This document shows, one piece after another, positions 1-8,157 of a stretch of 64,000 nt of DNA. Below the pieces are notes generated by a model, which was given only the letters and a program-made list of their open reading frames with translations, was not told the origin of the DNA and searched no databases. Location: the NCBI GenBank assembly GCA_026986575.1, contig JALSOH010000006.1:186001-250000 (forward strand). The letters are read 5' to 3'. The translations under genes were made by a program, and so were the position numbers. Each line of letters begins with the position of its first letter. Position 1 is the first letter of the stretch. This DNA is from Thermoproteota archaeon. Lineage in GTDB: Archaea; Korarchaeota; Korarchaeia; Korarchaeales; Korarchaeaceae.

Positions 1-1
1 G

Positions 2-1447
2 AGCCTCAGTGTAGCCCACGCAGACGTAGATGGAGACAGAGAGGGAGAACTCTTGGTATTGACTCCATCCGGTCTAGAGGTCCTCGATAGCACCAGATAT
101 CGATTGGAGGTGGAAACCCACCCTTACGAGATCGTCGTCAGGTTAGAGCAAGACATAATACCCCTGACCGCGCAGGAGAGGAGGATCTTCATAAAATCCA
201 CAGCCGCCACCTTCTACAGAATCAACGATTTCGAACTCGCCCTGAACGCCCTCCCCGGCAAGTACGAGATCGGCTTGATGGTAGGTAATTGGGTCGCGGC
301 CACGCGAAGGGTGGTCGTCCCTTGGACTCCGACCATGGAGTGGCCGAGCCCATCAGGATCTGTTTCTAGGAGCTTCTTGGTGAGATACGCCACTGGCAAG
401 GGGATAAGTATCGAACATGAAGAGACCCCCTTTCCCGACTATACTCTGACTCCCCTCATCGGAGATGTTGATGGGGATGGTAGCCCAGATCTAATCCTCA
501 TGGACGGTAGGGAGATGCAGATATTCGATATGAGCGGGAGAGTCGTTGAAGTTCAGCTGGATAGCGAAGCTAGAGGGGGAATTATAGCCGATCTGAACGG
601 GGATGGCATCTCTGAAGTCCTAGTAGTGGAAAGGAGGGAGGTTCAGGCGTTCTCCCACCTTACCAATCTATGGAACTTCAAGGCTGAGAACGGTGAGGAG
701 TTCACTGGAGCGGCGATAACGCCCGTGGGGAGGGAGAAATGGCTGGTCATCACTGCAAGATCGAGCGTCTACTCCCTCACACCTGAGGGCACCTTGAAGT
801 GGAAGCTGAGCCTAGGTGGAGAGCTGTCGCCACCGGCCATGTCAGATATCGATAATGACGGTGAATTTGAGGCTGTGGTAGCCGTTAATCTAGGTAATAA
901 GTCTGAGATCTTTGCAGTGGATGAAGGGGGAACTCCCAGCCCGATTATCTCGATGAACGCAGGTGTGAGGGAGATCCTCGTATCTGATATTGGAGGCGAC
1001 GGCACCAAGGATCTCGTAATGCTGTGCAATTCCGGCTTATACATCAAATCAGGGGAAAACATCGTTCTAATTCTACCGGATGCCTATCCACCAGCAATAG
1101 CCGACATCGATGGAGATTCGAGGATAGATGTAGTGGCATCCTCCAAAGAGGGTATCCTCACGATAGTCACGGCCGAGGGCGTCAGGAAGTTTAGCTTAGG
1201 GTTTGAAGCCGCCTCTCCACCTGTAGTAGTCGATCTAAAGAATGAAACTTCTAAAATTCTATTAGGTGACTACCAGGGACGCCTACACCTCATCGACCTA
1301 GAGGGGACCGCAACATCTACGATCAAGGTATCTCGCTTTCCCGTGAGGGGAGTCTATCCCGTGGATTTGGATTCGGACGGTCGCTTGGAAGTGGTATTCA
1401 CAGACCTCGAGGGAGTTCACGTGCTCTCCTCGGGTCATCTTCCTTAA
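2..1447 (+). CDS. FG-GAP/VCBS beta-propeller protein, 5' end missing
   Basis: The reading frame is open from base 2, so the start lies left of the window; the TTG at 53 is not the real start, because the residues before it (ADVDGDREGELL) already form a repeat. At least seven repeats carry a calcium-binding-like D-x-D/N-x-D-G core followed by hydrophobic strands (DVDGDG, DLNGDG, DIDNDG, DIGGDG, DIDGDS, DLDSDG). This is the integrin-alpha/FG-GAP propeller fold, usually found in exported or cell-surface proteins that bind ligands or sugars. No C-terminal anchor is visible after the last repeat. Function beyond the fold is unknown; a secretion signal would be in the missing N-terminus. Confidence 0.8.
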   Translation, partial: SLSVAHADVDGDREGELLVLTPSGLEVLDSTRYRLEVETHPYEIVVRLEQDIIPLTAQERRIFIKSTAATFYRINDFELALNALPGKYEIGLMVGNWVAATRRVVVPWTPTMEWPSPSGSVSRSFLVRYATGKGISIEHEETPFPDYTLTPLIGDVDGDGSPDLILMDGREMQIFDMSGRVVEVQLDSEARGGIIADLNGDGISEVLVVERREVQAFSHLTNLWNFKAENGEEFTGAAITPVGREKWLVITARSSVYSLTPEGTLKWKLSLGGELSPPAMSDIDNDGEFEAVVAVNLGNKSEIFAVDEGGTPSPIISMNAGVREILVSDIGGDGTKDLVMLCNSGLYIKSGENIVLILPDAYPPAIADIDGDSRIDVVASSKEGILTIVTAEGVRKFSLGFEAASPPVVVDLKNETSKILLGDYQGRLHLIDLEGTATSTIKVSRFPVRGVYPVDLDSDGRLEVVFTDLEGVHVLSSGHLP

Positions 1448-1872
1448 GACGATTCTAATCATCACCTCGAAATCTCTCTGAATCTGCTCCACTATGAATC
1501 TCATGATAGAGACCATGCCAGGTAACCTTTCCAGCAGCACCTCTCCCTCCAGTACTTTCGCCCTGAACCAAGGTGGGGCGTAATCTATTACCCTCACATC
1601 CACGGGAATCCCTATGATGCGGCTTAGCTCATCCGATAAGGTCTCCTCGTAACAAGGCAGCTCCTCGTAAGAGACCTGCCACCGGTGAGGACTCCGACAT
1701 CGATATCCCTGAACACGGACGATGAGATGAAGCCCCCGTAGACTATGGCAGCTAGGATCTCCTCTCTAGGTAGGAGGGCCTCGAGCAACCTACGCTTAAC
1801 TTCCCCTTTCTCAGGGTCAGAGAGCCTGTAGAAGGTGAACCTCTGCCTGTCCTCACGGATTCTCAAAGACAT
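1298..1872 (-). pseudogene. MNT-type nucleotidyltransferase antitoxin, frameshifted
   Basis: The first frame (from ATG 1872) encodes a minimal nucleotidyltransferase core, YGGFISSSVFRDIDVGV, with the G-[GS]-F...D-I-D metal-binding pattern. It then runs into out-of-frame sequence near 1670-1681. A second frame continues the family sequence (SYEELPCYEETLSDELSR, then VDVRVIDYAPPWFRAKVLEGE), which matches the C-terminal half of such proteins. The second frame has no stop until 1298, overlapping the propeller gene, so the original stop is probably lost too. It overlaps the HEPN remnant by 20 bases, the same architecture as the intact pair at 7.7-8.6 kb. It is either a decayed antitoxin or an assembly error; the neighbouring decay favours real loss. 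Confidence 0.7.
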
Positions 1873-2292
1873 AAGCCCTCACCTTCTCTAGGAATGACTC
1901 TATCGCCTCTATTCCGCCACCTCTTGCCTCCTCATACAATCTGAGTGAGATAGTCCACCTCCCGGTACCTGTGGACGAGCATGTTCCTCAGCGATGCGAG
2001 TCTCTCCATCTTGGTACCCACCGATGGTCTCGCTGCCCCCTTCCTGTATAGCTCGGTAAAGGATTCCTTGTATCCCTTGGGTAGCACCCCGAAATCCCTC
2101 TCCAGTATGGAAACAGCGATCTTAGATAATGACTCGACAATCACTATGAGAAGGTACCCTTAATGTGTACGAGTTTCTCCTATCTGACAGATATTCATCG
2201 ACGGAGAGCCTACAGACCTCCCTTAGACTGGACAGATAGTCCGAATCTTCCTCCATTAACCTCAGGACCATATTTCTATCGACATTTGTCAT
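1853..2292 (-). pseudogene. HepT-type HEPN toxin, doubly frameshifted
   Basis: Three frames joined together give a HEPN-family toxin of about 145 residues. ATG 2292 opens MTNVDRNMVLRLMEEDSDYL. A shift near 2155-2165 leads to YLLIVIVESLSKIAVSIL, and a second shift near 1940 leads to LRLYEEARGGGIEAIESF, ending at TGA 1855-1853. The middle frame keeps the R-x4-H-x-Y active-site motif (RNMLVHRY) of HepT RNases, which are neutralised by MNT partners. Two shifts in one short gene, plus one in the partner, mark a dead module. The intact copy at 7747-8557 has RNWLVHRY at the same place. Confidence 0.72.
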
Positions 2293-2494
2293 CTCGTGTC
2301 GGTGAATGTGGAAGAACTCCTTTAAAAGGCCTAAGACCTCGGCTCCGCCACTTATTGATCGGATTACTGAGTTTGATGTTTATGTAAGGGGCTATCCTTG
2401 GCGAGGGTGGTTAGCTCCTGATGATGTCGATGAAGTTATGTTATATTACATGATTTGATAAAAAAGCCCTTAAATAGCTAGGAAACCTAGAAGG

Positions 2495-2690
2495 AAGGAC
2501 AGAGGACAATAAAAGCTATTAAAGGAACTGCTTAGACCTCTAGAAGAATGATTTCTCCCTAGAATGTATCAGAAGAAACTCAGGGGAGAGTGGGTTAGAA
2601 TATTATAGGCTAAGCCTAGGCTAAGAGTAGGAGATTTTAGAGCGATACTAACTTGAGGGAGCCCCTCCTTCGTTTATGGGATCTAAAAGG
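2495..2690 (+). pseudogene. RelE/ParE-type toxin remnant
   Basis: One continuous frame around 2564-2656 reads MYQKKLRGEWVRIL, stop, AKPRLRVGDFRAILT. The segments KKLRGEW and RLRVGDFRAIL are the hallmark central strands of RelE/ParE mRNA-interferase toxins. There is an internal TAG at 2606-2608 and a TGA at 2654. The upstream stretch (KLLKELLRPLEE) also resembles the family but is interrupted by stops. No partner antitoxin is recognisable. This is a fossil, recognised from one motif block only. Confidence 0.45.
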
Positions 2691-3007
2691 AGAAGATCGA
2701 ACTATTAGGAGAGCTAGGGAAGGAGCTGAGGAGAGTCTTCTTGAAGTTGCTACCTTATATCAGCAACGAGGAATAAGAGGCTAGAGAAGGAGTTCTCTGG
2801 AGGGCAGGAGGAATTTGAGAAGGTAGTGTGATAATCCAAGCCTTAATATTCACTACCTCCTCTTCGAAAACCAGCAGTAGTAGAGTTCAGAAAATTGAGT
2901 GCTTGAGTCTGCGAATTCCTTTACGATGTTCTAGGCTCTCATTACCCTCATTTCAGGGGAAGGTTCGCGATACAGCGATACTAAGTAGAGGGAAGCCGGA
3001 GCTAGGA
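2657..3007. other. Non-coding stretch with no intact gene
   Basis: No open frame with family resemblance was found. A short open segment near 2695-2785 (EKIELLGELGKELRRVFLKL) could be further toxin-antitoxin debris. Together with the decayed HEPN, MNT and RelE remnants, about 1.5 kb here looks like abandoned accessory DNA. Confidence 0.5.
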
Positions 3008-4309
3008 TCATACGATGCTGACAACCTCACCGACCTCACCCGATCTCAGCCTGTCGTATAGGGCTGCCACTACAGGAGAGGCTCTAACCTCGTAGATCAC
3101 CTTCCTGTATATCTGATCTAGGTTTGCAGGGTTCTCCGGATCTCCCGGCGGGTAATCAACCCTCTTCTGCTTCGATACCTCTCCTCTAACCTCAACTATT
3201 GAAGGTTGTCTCTCGGGGAACTGCGTTGACAACTCCGGATTCACCACTACATTCACTTTCCTCTCTAGGGTCCTTACCCTAGAATCTCCGAGCCCTCTCT
3301 CTAGCTCGTCTAAACCTACTCTCCCGTAGATGAGGGCCAACGCCACCAAGTAGGGGAGGCTGAATCTAGCCTGATCCACGCTTTTCGGCCCCCTAATTCC
3401 CGCGACTCTCGCTGCCTCTTCGAATACCTCCACCCTGACTTCCCTCACCTCCTCCGGCCTCACCTCGTCACTCAACATTATCGCGGCCGTTAGCGCGGTG
3501 TGGGTGTGCCTGCATGTCGGGAAGAACTTGTAACCGTTCAGTAGTATGGCATAGTTCCATCCGGGGTCCAAGCCCTCCTCTAACCTGCATCCGGGAGCCA
3601 TGTTCTTGCAGAACCCTCTTTCATCCTCGAGGGCCCTTAGATTCGTTTTCATGCCATTCCTCGCCATTAGTGAGGAGGTAACTCCCAGAAAGGCGGCGTG
3701 ACCTGGGCTGAACGGTTTGATGGACGATCCCCCAGATATGAAGCCCCAGAGCCCTGAGGCATAATAAGAGGAGATCGCTAAAGCCTGGGAAGCCTCCTCC
3801 AAACTTAACCCCAAAACCCTCGACGCGGCAGCTGCAGCACCCAGAGACCCAGCAGTAGCGGTGGTGTGCCACTTGGAGTAATGATTCCTGTCGAAGGCCC
3901 TTCCAAACCTTGCAGCCACCTCATATCCGATAACCACGGACTCAAGCAGCTTCTCCCAGCTGACCCTCCCCTCCCCAAGCGCTATAGCGGCCGGAACAAT
4001 AACGCTGCCTGCATGGACGAAGCCCTGTCTCAACCAGTCGTCATACTCGAGTGAATGGATGGCAAAGCCGTTTACGAGAGCGGCCATCGATGGAGAAGAG
4101 CGCCACCAGCCTCCCAGAACTAGAGAGCCGTTATCGATTGGGTAGGCTAGAGAAGTGAACCTCTTTACCCTCTCCTCCCTCTCAAAGCCGAGTATACCCA
4201 CTCCAATGGAGTCTAGGAGGGCCTTTTTGGCCTCCTCCCTGACCTCCAACGGTAGAGAGGAGTAGTCCCAAGACCACACCTGTGACAGGATATCCACCAC
4301 TACCGGCAT
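3008..4309 (-). CDS. MmgE/PrpD family dehydratase or decarboxylase
   Basis: This 433-residue protein is full length for MmgE/PrpD, a family that includes 2-methylcitrate dehydratase (PrpD) and cis-aconitate decarboxylase. Family signatures are DSIGVGILG near residue 35, NGFAIHSLEYDDW with VHAGSVIVPAAIAL near residues 80-115, KPFSPGHAAFLG in the middle, and KFFPTCRHTHTALTAA, which holds the conserved Lys/His pocket. It is the last gene of a five-gene operon, 46 bases after the CitE-like lyase. Substrate cannot be read from sequence; the setting suggests a branched or unsaturated di- or tricarboxylic acid handled before or after CoA activation. A cis-aconitate decarboxylase (itaconate-forming) role is one option, methylcitrate dehydration another. 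Confidence 0.85.
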   Translation of the reverse strand: MPVVVDILSQVWSWDYSSLPLEVREEAKKALLDSIGVGILGFEREERVKRFTSLAYPIDNGSLVLGGWWRSSPSMAALVNGFAIHSLEYDDWLRQGFVHAGSVIVPAAIALGEGRVSWEKLLESVVIGYEVAARFGRAFDRNHYSKWHTTATAGSLGAAAAASRVLGLSLEEASQALAISSYYASGLWGFISGGSSIKPFSPGHAAFLGVTSSLMARNGMKTNLRALEDERGFCKNMAPGCRLEEGLDPGWNYAILLNGYKFFPTCRHTHTALTAAIMLSDEVRPEEVREVRVEVFEEAARVAGIRGPKSVDQARFSLPYLVALALIYGRVGLDELERGLGDSRVRTLERKVNVVVNPELSTQFPERQPSIVEVRGEVSKQKRVDYPPGDPENPANLDQIYRKVIYEVRASPVVAALYDRLRSGEVGEVVSIV

Positions 4310-4355
4310 CTCGCTACCTAGGAGGTCTACCTTATCAATTATGGGATCAGTCTAG

Positions 4356-5255
4356 TTAGGATTCCCGCCCTGATCTGGACTTGATCTCTCTCACTATTTC
4401 CAGCAGGGTTCTAGCCTGCTCGTAGTTCATTCGGTCTATCATCATTCCCCTATGAGAAGCCGCCCCTAGCCCCCTTCTAACCGCCTCCTCGTAAGCCTTG
4501 ACTATCTCCTCAGCCTCTCTAATCTCTTTTTCGCTTGGCGTGAACACCTCGTTGATTATCGGTATATGGGAGGGATGGATCGCATACTTCCCCTTATAGC
4601 CCAGCCTCCTAGCCAGGAGGGCTTGCCTCCTCACCCCCTCCCTGTCAATGATCAGCCCGAGGAATGGGGTGTCCAAGGCCGGGATTCTGGCAGCAGCGGA
4701 TGCGACGCTCACCTTAGACCTAGCATACAGGAGTTCGATCTCATCATCAGAGAGGTCGCTGACGCTTCTACCGAGGTCCCTCAAAAAGTCCCCCATGCCG
4801 AACGAGAGTGCGCAGATCCTATGCGAAGAGAGGGCTATATCGAGGGATCTCTCAACGCCCATCGCGCTTTCTACCAGCGGGATTATCCTGACCTCCTCCA
4901 GTCCTCTCTCCTCCTCTAGGCGCTGTAGCCGCTCCTCCAAGTGCTTAATGTCCTCCACTCTCTCAGTCTTGGGGAGCACGATCCCGTCCAGCCCCTTCGC
5001 CATTATGAACCCCAGATCTTCCTCAAGCATCCCTGTCGTGGACGAATTCACCCTGACGAACACCTCGCCACCGAATTTCCCCCTTTCTTCTTTCAGGAAC
5101 TCCCTCACAAGCCACCTAGCAGTCTCCTTCTCCCCTATAGGTACGGCATCCTCCATGCCCAGTACCACGACATCCGCTCCGCTCCTCAACGAGCTCAGCA
5201 TCAACCTCCAGCTATTGGCAGGTACGAAGAGCAAGGATCTGGCTAGAAAGGTCAT
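4356..5255 (-). CDS. HpcH/HpaI-CitE family CoA-ester lyase
   Basis: This 299-residue TIM-barrel lyase has the CitE/malyl-CoA lyase layout: SLLFVPANSW at the N-terminus (CoA and phosphate binding), the GMEDAVP motif after strand 2, PLVESAMGV supplying the metal-binding Glu, and SFGMGDFLRDLG supplying the metal-binding Asp. Relatives cleave citryl-, malyl-, methylmalyl- or citramalyl-CoA into acetyl-CoA or propionyl-CoA plus an oxoacid. Its ATG overlaps the stop of the SucD-like gene (ATGA), so the two are translationally coupled. The likely job is to cleave the CoA ester made by the upstream ligase subunits. Which ester is cleaved is not decidable here. Confidence 0.88.
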   Translation of the reverse strand: MTFLARSLLFVPANSWRLMLSSLRSGADVVVLGMEDAVPIGEKETARWLVREFLKEERGKFGGEVFVRVNSSTTGMLEEDLGFIMAKGLDGIVLPKTERVEDIKHLEERLQRLEEERGLEEVRIIPLVESAMGVERSLDIALSSHRICALSFGMGDFLRDLGRSVSDLSDDEIELLYARSKVSVASAAARIPALDTPFLGLIIDREGVRRQALLARRLGYKGKYAIHPSHIPIINEVFTPSEKEIREAEEIVKAYEEAVRRGLGAASHRGMMIDRMNYEQARTLLEIVREIKSRSGRES

Positions 5256-6142
5256 AACACATCCCTCAGCAGCTCGATTATATGCTTGGGCGACTCGGCC
5301 AACTTAACTCCCGCCTCCTTGAAGGCCCTGATCTTGCTCTCAGCCGATCCTCTATCGCCCACGACCATGGCGCTCGCGTGGGAGAACCTCATCCCCTTGG
5401 GAAGCATCCTCCCTGCCACGTAAGCTACCAAGGGCTTCGTGAACCCTCCGTTTGACACGAATTCAGCAGCTTCCTCCTCTTGAACTCCACCTATCTCGGC
5501 GAAAAGCACGACAGCATCCGTCTCTTCATCTTCCTCGAACATGGCCAGCAGCTCCGCCTCGGTCAGTCCCACCAGTGGTTCACTGCCAGTATGCACCGCG
5601 GTGGTAATCCCGAAGCCGGCCCTGCTTATGGCCCAAGAGGTGGTGGTCGTCTGCCCACCGCTCCTCGAGATAACACCCACCTTACCGGGGACGAAGGCCT
5701 CCTTGGCCAGCTCTAGGGACCCGCCCACCCATCCCATGACCGCCTTACTTGGGCTTATTACGCCGAAGGATCCAGGTCCCTGAACCCTCACGCCCCTCCC
5801 CCTAGCTAAAGCGAGTATCCTCATGGCGTCGTGCACGGGCACCCTCTCGGTCGGGATAAGCACATAGCTTATTCCGGCCTCTACGGCCTCAGTCACGGCC
5901 TCCAAGAGGTGAGCCGGTGGGACTAGAGTGATGGTCGCATCCACGCGCCCCACCTCTTCCAAGGCCTCCTTAACGGAATCGAAGACCGGTACCCCCCAGA
6001 CCCTCGATCCTCCCCTCCCGGGAGTCACCCCAGCAACTACTTTAGTTCCGTATTCGAGCATGTATCGGGTGGCGAACTCTCCTGTCCTCCCGGTTATCCT
6101 CTGAACCAGAACTCTTGTATTCTCGTCGATCAATATGACCAT
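5252..6142 (-). CDS. SucD-like acid-CoA ligase alpha subunit
   Basis: This 296-residue homologue of succinyl-CoA synthetase alpha begins with a CoA-binding Rossmann domain (MVILIDENTRVLVQRITGRTG, then the GVTPGRGG segment) and continues with the ligase domain (VGVISRSGGQTT). The phosphorylated catalytic His is retained at about residue 255 (FSHASAM, equivalent to GHAGA in SucD). ATG 6142 overlaps the stop of the preceding Fe-S gene (ATGA) and was chosen over upstream in-frame codons because the family begins here. Paralogues are malate-CoA ligase (MtkB) and citryl-CoA synthetase; pairing with a CitE-like lyase favours one of these over a Krebs-cycle role. Confidence 0.87.
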   Translation of the reverse strand: MVILIDENTRVLVQRITGRTGEFATRYMLEYGTKVVAGVTPGRGGSRVWGVPVFDSVKEALEEVGRVDATITLVPPAHLLEAVTEAVEAGISYVLIPTERVPVHDAMRILALARGRGVRVQGPGSFGVISPSKAVMGWVGGSLELAKEAFVPGKVGVISRSGGQTTTTSWAISRAGFGITTAVHTGSEPLVGLTEAELLAMFEEDEETDAVVLFAEIGGVQEEEAAEFVSNGGFTKPLVAYVAGRMLPKGMRFSHASAMVVGDRGSAESKIRAFKEAGVKLAESPKHIIELLRDVL

Positions 6143-6399
6143 CAGACCACCTCCATCGGCACCCTTACCTCGATCACGCCGCTCCCATACCACTGGCAGT
6201 AGATCTCGCAGGCGAGGCACTCATTATCTATCCTCACGGCTTCCTGAGGGGAAACAGCTAACGCTGGCTTACCGTCCTCTATCTTCAGTATGTTCCGGCC
6301 GTATAGTCTGCAGGCCTTCACGCAGGCGAAACCGCAGTCCGGGGCCACACATCCATCTAAATTTATTATCACTTCGGCCGTTCTAGTCCTGAACCTCAT
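6142..6399 (-). CDS. Small ferredoxin-like Fe-S protein
   Basis: The predicted protein has 85 residues and seven cysteines: C17, C22, C26 and C30 (spacing x4, x3, x3) and C61, C64 and C68 (x2, x3). The arrangement resembles a divergent two-cluster ferredoxin that lacks one ligand in the second motif. ATG 6399 is preceded by GGAGGGAG at good distance, so it is preferred to ATG 6426. The gene sits inside the operon between the beta and alpha ligase subunits, overlapping both neighbours (17 bases and ATGA). A ferredoxin between two CoA-ligase subunits is unusual. It may be a redox partner of an unlinked enzyme, a structural subunit, or a redox sensor for the ligase. Confidence 0.72.
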   Translation of the reverse strand: MRFRTRTAEVIINLDGCVAPDCGFACVKACRLYGRNILKIEDGKPALAVSPQEAVRIDNECLACEIYCQWYGSGVIEVRVPMEVV

Positions 6400-7642
6400 T
6401 TCTCTCCCTCCTATATTCCTCAACAAGCTCCAGGACCCTATCCGCTATGTAATCGGTCTCATAGATGTAGTCCCTGCCGTAGAGCTCGAACCTTATCGGG
6501 AGGTCTCTAACCCCTCTCCTGATTATCTCGTGGCTCTCCTCCTCCTTGTTTCCAGCAAGCAGGATTACTGCCGGGAATCCCGGCCTATCCCTCAGCATCT
6601 CGTTGAATGCCTTCACAATGGCGTGAGCGTGGTGCCACTGCTCCTGACTCGCCAGAACGCTCCCCATCATCACGTACCCCTCTATCCCCGGAATGGAGAG
6701 GATCGTCCTGATCACCCTGTAGACCTTAGATGCCGGTGGGTCACCGCTTGTATCAGAGTAATTGGCTAGTTTAAGCCCCCTCCTTATCAGCGCATCCGCT
6801 GCCAGCATCGCGCCTCCTCCGCCTATCCCGTGGAATCCTATGTAACCCTCGGACGCCTCTGTTGTCAGCTGGATGAAGTACCCCGTCCCCCTCGGATCGG
6901 CATCGTCCCAGTACCACATCCTCCTCTCCAGATCGGTCGGCTCTCTGTTCAGGTCCTTGGGGACCTCCACCTCGACATCGGGGTGCCTGAAGAGCGCGTG
7001 ATCATCGAGGTCTATCCTCGCATCCAGTGCCACCAAGCCCTCGTCCGTAAGGGCGAGGGGATTCACCTCTACACTCCTAGCGTCATATTCCACGAAAATG
7101 TCGTAGAGCTTCAGTGCGACGTCTACCGCCTCGCTTGGCATCCCCACTTGAGAGAACTCCTCCTCTACTATCTCCCTTCCCAATCCGTCCAGGTAGTCCA
7201 CAGGTATTCTGGCCACACCCTCCGACCTCTCCTCGATGCCCGTACCGCCGAAGGGGCTGGCCAGCAGCATGGGAGATCTGAACCTCATTGAATCGTTTAT
7301 AACGACGCTGAGGAACAGCTCAGCCCTCACATCTATCCTTCTCTCGACGAGGACTTTCTTGGGCCTGAATCCCCTGAAGTAGGAGGAAAGCATCTCCTCA
7401 GCAGCCAGGCGAGCCTCTTCCGGCGATGATGCAAACCTGACGCCGCCCACATCGTGCCTTCCAGTGAAGGGAAGCTGTGCTTTCACTACAACACTGCCCT
7501 CCAGCTTTCTAGCTATTGCCTCGGCTTCTTTCGGATCAGAGGCTATTTCTCCATCCGGTACAACTATTCCGTGATCCCTCAATATCCTCTTGGACTGATA
7601 CTCGAGGAGCTTGGCCCTAGTATCACCCAGCGATCCCTTCAC
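6383..7642 (-). CDS. SucC-like acid-CoA ligase beta subunit (ATP-grasp)
   Basis: The 419 residues are a little longer than SucC. The N-terminal ATP-grasp starts LLEYQSKRILRDHGI; the lysine in VVVKAQ and the metal site VEVNPLAL (about residues 200-207) match the family. The C-terminal ligase/CoA domain is recognisable (GYIGFHGIGGGGAMLA, LANYSDTSGDPP) but divergent: the usual NIFGGI loop is replaced by VMMGSVLASQEQ, so the substrate is probably not succinate. The start is GTG 7642, first gene of the operon. The promoter should lie in the 104-base gap shared with the divergent hepT gene. Predicted reaction: acid + ATP + CoA to acyl-CoA, together with the alpha subunit. Confidence 0.83.
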   Translation of the reverse strand: MKGSLGDTRAKLLEYQSKRILRDHGIVVPDGEIASDPKEAEAIARKLEGSVVVKAQLPFTGRHDVGGVRFASSPEEARLAAEEMLSSYFRGFRPKKVLVERRIDVRAELFLSVVINDSMRFRSPMLLASPFGGTGIEERSEGVARIPVDYLDGLGREIVEEEFSQVGMPSEAVDVALKLYDIFVEYDARSVEVNPLALTDEGLVALDARIDLDDHALFRHPDVEVEVPKDLNREPTDLERRMWYWDDADPRGTGYFIQLTTEASEGYIGFHGIGGGGAMLAADALIRRGLKLANYSDTSGDPPASKVYRVIRTILSIPGIEGYVMMGSVLASQEQWHHAHAIVKAFNEMLRDRPGFPAVILLAGNKEEESHEIIRRGVRDLPIRFELYGRDYIYETDYIADRVLELVEEYRRERNEVQD

Positions 7643-7715
7643 CGATACGATAAATTGTTTCCTCTCTTCCTCCGTTGGAGACGCTGGGGATCCTTAGTAT
7701 TACATCGTCAGCTCA

Positions 7716-7725
7716 CTTTAATTTT
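7716..7725 (+). promoter_or_regulatory. TATA box for the HEPN/MNT pair
   Basis: CTTTAATTTT is centred about 27 bases upstream of ATG 7747, which would place the transcription start at the A of the start codon. This supports a leaderless mRNA and the choice of ATG 7747 over an upstream in-frame codon. Confidence 0.5.
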
Positions 7726-7746
7726 GGGTACCCGTCCTTCTATCCG

Positions 7747-8157
7747 ATGGATGAAAGCAGGCTTGCTAGATACAGAGAAAAAATGGAATACGTTATAGAT
7801 GCATTGGAATCTATCAGGGAACCGAGAACTCAACTTGAGCTGTCTGGTGTGTTCTATAACCTCATAACCTCTATAGAGGCTTCTATGGATCTAATAGCGA
7901 TGCTTCTAAGGGATTTGGGGGAAAGGATAGAAGATGACTACACAAATGTGGATAAGCTTGTGAAATTGGGTATCTTAAGTGATGAATTGGGAGAGAGTCT
8001 GAAAAAGTGCAACGGGCTGAGAAACTGGTTGGTTCACAGGTATAACAGAGTAGATCCTGAACTGGTGATGGAGTCTGTGGAGGAGGTGAAAGAGACGCTG
8101 TACTCCCTGCTGAGGAGACTGGAGGAGGTGCTAAATGAGATCGCTGGATCAGATTAG
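7747..8157 (+). CDS. hepT: HepT-type HEPN toxin (RNase)
   Basis: This 136-residue all-helical protein is of the DUF86/HepT family. The R-x4-H-x-Y active site is intact as RNWLVHRY near residue 97. The N-terminal helix (MDESRLARYREKMEYV) and the central LSGVFYNLITSIEASMDL helix match the family. HepT proteins cleave tRNA or mRNA and are inactivated by the neighbouring MNT enzyme, which AMPylates the tyrosine of the motif. The gene overlaps the partner by 23 bases. ATG 7747 is the start, in line with the TATA position. It is divergent from the CoA-ligase operon. A decayed relative lies at 1.3-2.3 kb. Confidence 0.87.
   Translation: MDESRLARYREKMEYVIDALESIREPRTQLELSGVFYNLITSIEASMDLIAMLLRDLGERIEDDYTNVDKLVKLGILSDELGESLKKCNGLRNWLVHRYNRVDPELVMESVEEVKETLYSLLRRLEEVLNEIAGSD

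Noticed and set aside
1981-2387. Open frames on the plus strand over the decayed HepT region
   Set aside because: They are antisense shadows; the minus strand carries recognisable HEPN sequence in three frames.
4566-5307. Long plus-strand frames opposite the CitE-like gene
   Set aside because: They are Ser/Arg-rich shadows of a well-supported minus-strand enzyme.
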